From CBFDBT01 sp965603115 (GTDB taxonomy: Bacteria; Pseudomonadota; Alphaproteobacteria; Sphingomonadales; Kordiimonadaceae), in contig CBFDBT010000048.1 of assembly GCA_965603115.1 (NCBI GenBank), forward strand, positions 1 to 14,696: a stretch of 14,696 nucleotides of DNA, written 5' to 3'. The position numbers and the translations under genes were made by a program. Each line of letters starts with the position of its first letter. The first letter of the stretch is position 1. Shown piece after piece: positions 11,605 to 14,696 of the stretch. Under the pieces are notes generated by a model, which saw nothing but the letters and a program-made list of their open reading frames with translations, did not search any database and was not told where the DNA came from.

Positions 11605-14130
11605 ATGAATATTAGAAACAAACATAAATATTTTACCTATAACAGAAAGGTAAAAAAGCCATTGTGGCTGCGAGCACTGAAAGCCTTTGGTGTGCTGACA
11701 TTGGTTGGCGTACTCACGGTGGTTGGTGTTTCTGTTTGGGCTATTATTTATTACGGACGAGACCTGCCAGATTATCGTCAACTTGCAGAATATGAGCCTG
11801 CGGTGGTAACGCGTATTCATGCTGGTGATGGTAGTCTTCTAACTGAATATTCTCGTAAACCTCGACTATTTGTCCCTATTAACGCTATTCCCGAGCGCTT
11901 AAAAGAAGCTTTTATATCTGCTGAAGATAAGAATTTTTATAGTCATTTTGGCCTAGATATCTTGGGTATTGTCCGCGCCGCTCTTAATCTTCCTATTAAT
12001 TATGTGCGGGGCCGCCGCATGGTGGGAGCATCAACCATAACACAACAAGTCGCGCGAAATTTTTTGCTCACGCTTGACCAAAAATTTGACCGTAAATTCA
12101 AAGAAATGATTTTGACATTGCGCATAGAACGCGCCTTTACCAAGGACCAAATCCTAGAGTTATATCTTAATGAAATCAATATGGGTAATCGCTCTTACGG
12201 GGTGGCAGCTGCTGCGCTGAATTATTTCAATAAGTCACTTGCTGAGCTGACCAACGCAGAAATGGCATATCTGGCGGCCCTGCCAAAAGCACCACATAAT
12301 TATCATCCTGTACGTCATTATTCCCGCGCAATTGCACGAAGAAATTGGGTTTTATCGCGCATGTTAGCTTTAAATTTCATCACACCAAAAGAATATGAAG
12401 TTGCTAAAGTAGAAGACCTTGTGATGCGTGAAAAAAGCGGAGAAGTGAGGTTTAAAGCTGATTATTTTGAAGAAGCTGTACGTCGTCAGGTCAATAATAA
12501 ATATGGCAATAAAACTCTGTATGAGGGTGGGCTGTCTGTGCGAACAACCTTAGAGCCGCGCCTGCAAGAAATGGCAGAAAAAGCATTGCGTGAAGGATTG
12601 GAGCTTTATGATAGGCGTCACGGCTGGCGCGGTGCTATCACCAAGCTTTCGGTCTCCTCAGGTTGGAAAGAGCAACTCGGTGAAATTAACCGCCCTACAG
12701 GCATGTTAGGGTGGCAGCACGCCATTGTTTATGATTTGCAAAGTGATGGAGCGATTATAGGCCTTAAGGATGGTAGTCATGGCTTCATAAGCATGAAAGA
12801 ACTTAAGTGGGCTCGTCAGTGGCGTCCTAACGAGAAATTGGGGCCTGCGGTGCGAGATGTTACTGATGTGGTTAACATTGGGGATGTAATAGCTGTTGAA
12901 GCAATGGAGGATGCCGAACAAGCCAAGGTCTCTGATTTTTACGATGATTATGGCAATAAAATAGATACCCTATCTCAATTTTCTTTAAAGCAAGTACCTG
13001 CTATTGAAGGAGCTATCGTTGTTCTCGACCCGCATACAGGGCGTGTTCTTGCGATTGTCGGGGGCTTTGATTATGAAATCAGCCAATTTAACCGAGCAAT
13101 TCAAGCAGAGCGCCAGCCAGGTTCTGCATTTAAACCATTTGTCTATGCGGCTGCACTCGACGCTGATTTCACCCCTTCCTCTCTTATATTGGATGCTCCA
13201 TTCGTTATGGATCAGGGATATGGTTTGGGTAAATGGAAACCTGTAAACTCCACCAATAAATTTTATGGACCCAGCACTTTGCGAATGGGCATCGAGAAAT
13301 CTCGCAACCTTATGACAGTTCGTCTTGCACAAAATATTGGCATGGGGCGTGTCATACGTTTTGCTAAGCGATTTGGTATCGCGGATAACCTTCAGCAGAA
13401 TTTAGCTATGAGTTTGGGGGCAGGGGAAGTTAGCCTACTAAAGCTTACAGCAGCTTACGGCATGCTTGCTAATGGGGGAAAACATATAGAGCCAAGCCTT
13501 ATTGACCGTATTCAGGATCGCCGCGGCAAAACAATTTATCGTCACGATACAAGGCCTTGTGAGACTTGTGGTTATAAAATTGATGAGTTTATGCATGAGC
13601 CTGATGTTATAGATGATAGAGAGCAATTGATAGACAAGCGTAATGCCTATCAATTGGTTTCCATGCTTGAGGGTGTAACACAACGGGGTACTGCAAAAAG
13701 TTTCTCATGGAAATTCCCCGGCAGACCGCTAGCGGGTAAAACTGGGACAACCAATGATGCAGCTGATGCATGGTTCGTTGGATTTTCTCCCGATCTGGTA
13801 GTGGGTGTGTTTACTGGCTTTGATAGACCACGATCCCTGGGTGAGTTTGAAGAAGGCTCTACTGTTGCTGCGCCAATTTTCATCGAATTTATGAAACAGG
13901 CTTTGAAAGATAAACCCGTTATACCGTTTCGTATTCCTGAGGGCATTCGATTAGTGAGGGTCAATCCTGTAACAGGTCAACCAGCAAGGCCTAATGAGAA
14001 GAATGTTATATTGGAGGCTTTTATTCCTGGCACAGAACCTGGCGGTGGCAAGGTCGTAGTGCTTGACGGCTCGCTTCCAGTGGGGCAAACAGATAAAGGT
14101 ATTCGTAAAGGAACAGGTGGTATTTATTAA
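11605..14130 (+). CDS. mrcA: Penicillin-binding protein 1A (bifunctional glycosyltransferase/transpeptidase)
   Basis: An 841-residue inner-membrane class A PBP that polymerises and cross-links peptidoglycan. After a short basic cytoplasmic tail there is one membrane helix at about 27-49. The GT51 glycosyltransferase domain (about 70-245) has the catalytic E107 in SAEDKNFYSHFGLD, then GASTITQQVARN at 141-152, RKFKEMILTLRIE at 163-175 and ELYLNEINMG at 185-194. An OB-like domain of PBP1A type follows (about 335-460). The transpeptidase has SxxK at S507-K510 (PGSAFKPF), SRN at 566-568 and KTG at 712-714. A Cys pair, C652 and C655, sits between the last two motifs. Length and order match PBP1A rather than PBP1B. 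The Shine-Dalgarno is weak. amiC upstream and prfB downstream give an arrangement common in alphaproteobacteria. Confidence 0.96.
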   Translation: MNIRNKHKYFTYNRKVKKPLWLRALKAFGVLTLVGVLTVVGVSVWAIIYYGRDLPDYRQLAEYEPAVVTRIHAGDGSLLTEYSRKPRLFVPINAIPERLKEAFISAEDKNFYSHFGLDILGIVRAALNLPINYVRGRRMVGASTITQQVARNFLLTLDQKFDRKFKEMILTLRIERAFTKDQILELYLNEINMGNRSYGVAAAALNYFNKSLAELTNAEMAYLAALPKAPHNYHPVRHYSRAIARRNWVLSRMLALNFITPKEYEVAKVEDLVMREKSGEVRFKADYFEEAVRRQVNNKYGNKTLYEGGLSVRTTLEPRLQEMAEKALREGLELYDRRHGWRGAITKLSVSSGWKEQLGEINRPTGMLGWQHAIVYDLQSDGAIIGLKDGSHGFISMKELKWARQWRPNEKLGPAVRDVTDVVNIGDVIAVEAMEDAEQAKVSDFYDDYGNKIDTLSQFSLKQVPAIEGAIVVLDPHTGRVLAIVGGFDYEISQFNRAIQAERQPGSAFKPFVYAAALDADFTPSSLILDAPFVMDQGYGLGKWKPVNSTNKFYGPSTLRMGIEKSRNLMTVRLAQNIGMGRVIRFAKRFGIADNLQQNLAMSLGAGEVSLLKLTAAYGMLANGGKHIEPSLIDRIQDRRGKTIYRHDTRPCETCGYKIDEFMHEPDVIDDREQLIDKRNAYQLVSMLEGVTQRGTAKSFSWKFPGRPLAGKTGTTNDAADAWFVGFSPDLVVGVFTGFDRPRSLGEFEEGSTVAAPIFIEFMKQALKDKPVIPFRIPEGIRLVRVNPVTGQPARPNEKNVILEAFIPGTEPGGGKVVVLDGSLPVGQTDKGIRKGTGGIY

Positions 14131-14185
14131 ACGCTATCCTGATACTTTAAAAATAGATATAACATATTGATATTAAGGAATTATT

Positions 14186-14696
14186 ATGCGAGCGGAGACG
14201 CTGTCTACCGTTGATAAACTCAAGCAGTCGCTCGAACTGCTGAGGAGGCATCTTTGACTGGGATGCAGCTCTATTACGTTTGGAAGAGTTGAACGCTCTT
14301 TCAGAAGACCCTAACTTATGGAATGACTCGAGTAATGCACAAAAGTTAATGCGTGAACGCACACGGCTGGAGGATAGCATCAAGGCCGTTCAATCTATTG
14401 AGCAAGACCTTTCAGATTCAGTAGAAATAATTGAACTTGCCGACTTGGAAGATGATCAAGAGATGATTGACGAGGCTGAAGCGCAATTGCAAGAGCTAGA
14501 ATCTCAGGCTAAAAAGGCTGAAATGGCAGCATTACTTTCAGGTGAAGCCGATAATATGGATGCCTTCGTTGAAATCCACTCTGGTGCAGGGGGAACAGAA
14601 TCCCAAGACTGGGCCAATATGCTTCTTCGCATGTATAGTCGGTGGGCCGAACGTCGTGGTTTTAAAGTTGAGACCATGCAAATTATGTCAGGGGAA
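14186..14696 (+). CDS. prfB: Peptide chain release factor 2 with programmed +1 frameshift, 5' part
   Basis: RF2 ends translation at UGA and UAA. The gene begins at ATG 14186, with AAGGA (14175-14179) 6 nt before it, and reads MRAETLSTVDKLKQSLELLR, then RHL, before an in-frame TGA at 14255-14257. Shifting +1 at CTT continues from GAC 14256 as DWDAALLRLEELNALSEDPN, then LWNDSSNAQKL, and later EIHSGAGGTESQDWANMLLR, which is unmistakable RF2 sequence. The two frames must therefore be joined; this is not a pseudogene. The right edge cuts the gene shortly after the GAGGTESQDW segment, so the SPF and GGQ motifs lie outside the window. It lies 55 bases after mrcA with no terminator between them, so read-through is possible. 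Confidence 0.96.
14243..14258 (+). promoter_or_regulatory. prfB programmed +1 frameshift site
   Basis: AGGAGG (14243-14248) acts as an internal Shine-Dalgarno three bases before the slippery CTT (14252-14254), followed by TGA C. This is the same layout as E. coli prfB, where AGGGGG, three bases and CTTTGAC drive autoregulation: scarce RF2 slows termination at UGA and lets the ribosome shift into the RF2 frame. All parts are directly visible. Confidence 0.96.

Noticed and set aside
12706..13332. Minus-strand open frames within mrcA
   Set aside because: They are antisense shadows of a well-conserved PBP1A coding sequence with no features of their own.
14147..14383. A 78-codon minus-strand frame at the right end
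   Set aside because: It is antisense to prfB, whose frameshifted protein is clearly homologous to RF2.

Overview
This is a chromosomal core-gene window from an alphaproteobacterium with AT-leaning composition. The evidence is the set of families and their order: MlaD, DUF2155, Aat, AccC, AccB, AroQ, a DsbA-like oxidoreductase, a BepA-like M48 protease, RNase E, AmiC, PBP1A and RF2. It is supported by an RNase E with an acidic insert inside its S1 domain and a C-terminal Gly-Trp-Trp motif, both of the alphaproteobacterial type. Genus cannot be read from this window. I see no IS element, prophage, CRISPR array, tRNA or rRNA.

Layout, left to right. 1-636 (+): the 3' end of mlaD overlaps a secreted DUF2155 gene. 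573-3570 (-): a tight cluster aroQ > accB > accC > aat (3-dehydroquinase, the biotin carrier and biotin carboxylase of acetyl-CoA carboxylase, and the Leu/Phe N-end-rule transferase). The aat tail overlaps the DUF2155 gene by 64 bases on the opposite strand. 3675-4666 (+): thiS-thiG for the thiamine thiazole, the only plus-strand genes between 636 and 10286. 4671-9780 (-): rne, then a terminator, then an M48-TPR protease and a CGYC DsbA-like protein, both exported. 9781-10285: the longest gene-free stretch, a divergent control region with a probably structured rne leader. 10286-14696 (+): amiC, mrcA (PBP1A) and the 5' part of prfB, which runs off the right edge.

The genes fall into envelope work (MlaD, DUF2155, BepA-like protease, DsbA-like protein, AmiC, PBP1A), fatty-acid, aromatic and thiamine precursor supply (AccBC, AroQ, ThiSG), and RNA and protein turnover or translation (RNase E, Aat, RF2).

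The clearest non-trivial point is that prfB has an intact programmed +1 frameshift site, so no single open frame spans it. Other points of interest are the charge-block tail of RNase E, its hairpin-bearing leader, the inverted thiSG pair inside a minus-strand cluster, the thiS Gly codons that double as the thiG ribosome binding site, and the small thiS/aroQ control region. I found nothing that I would claim as a wholly new system.
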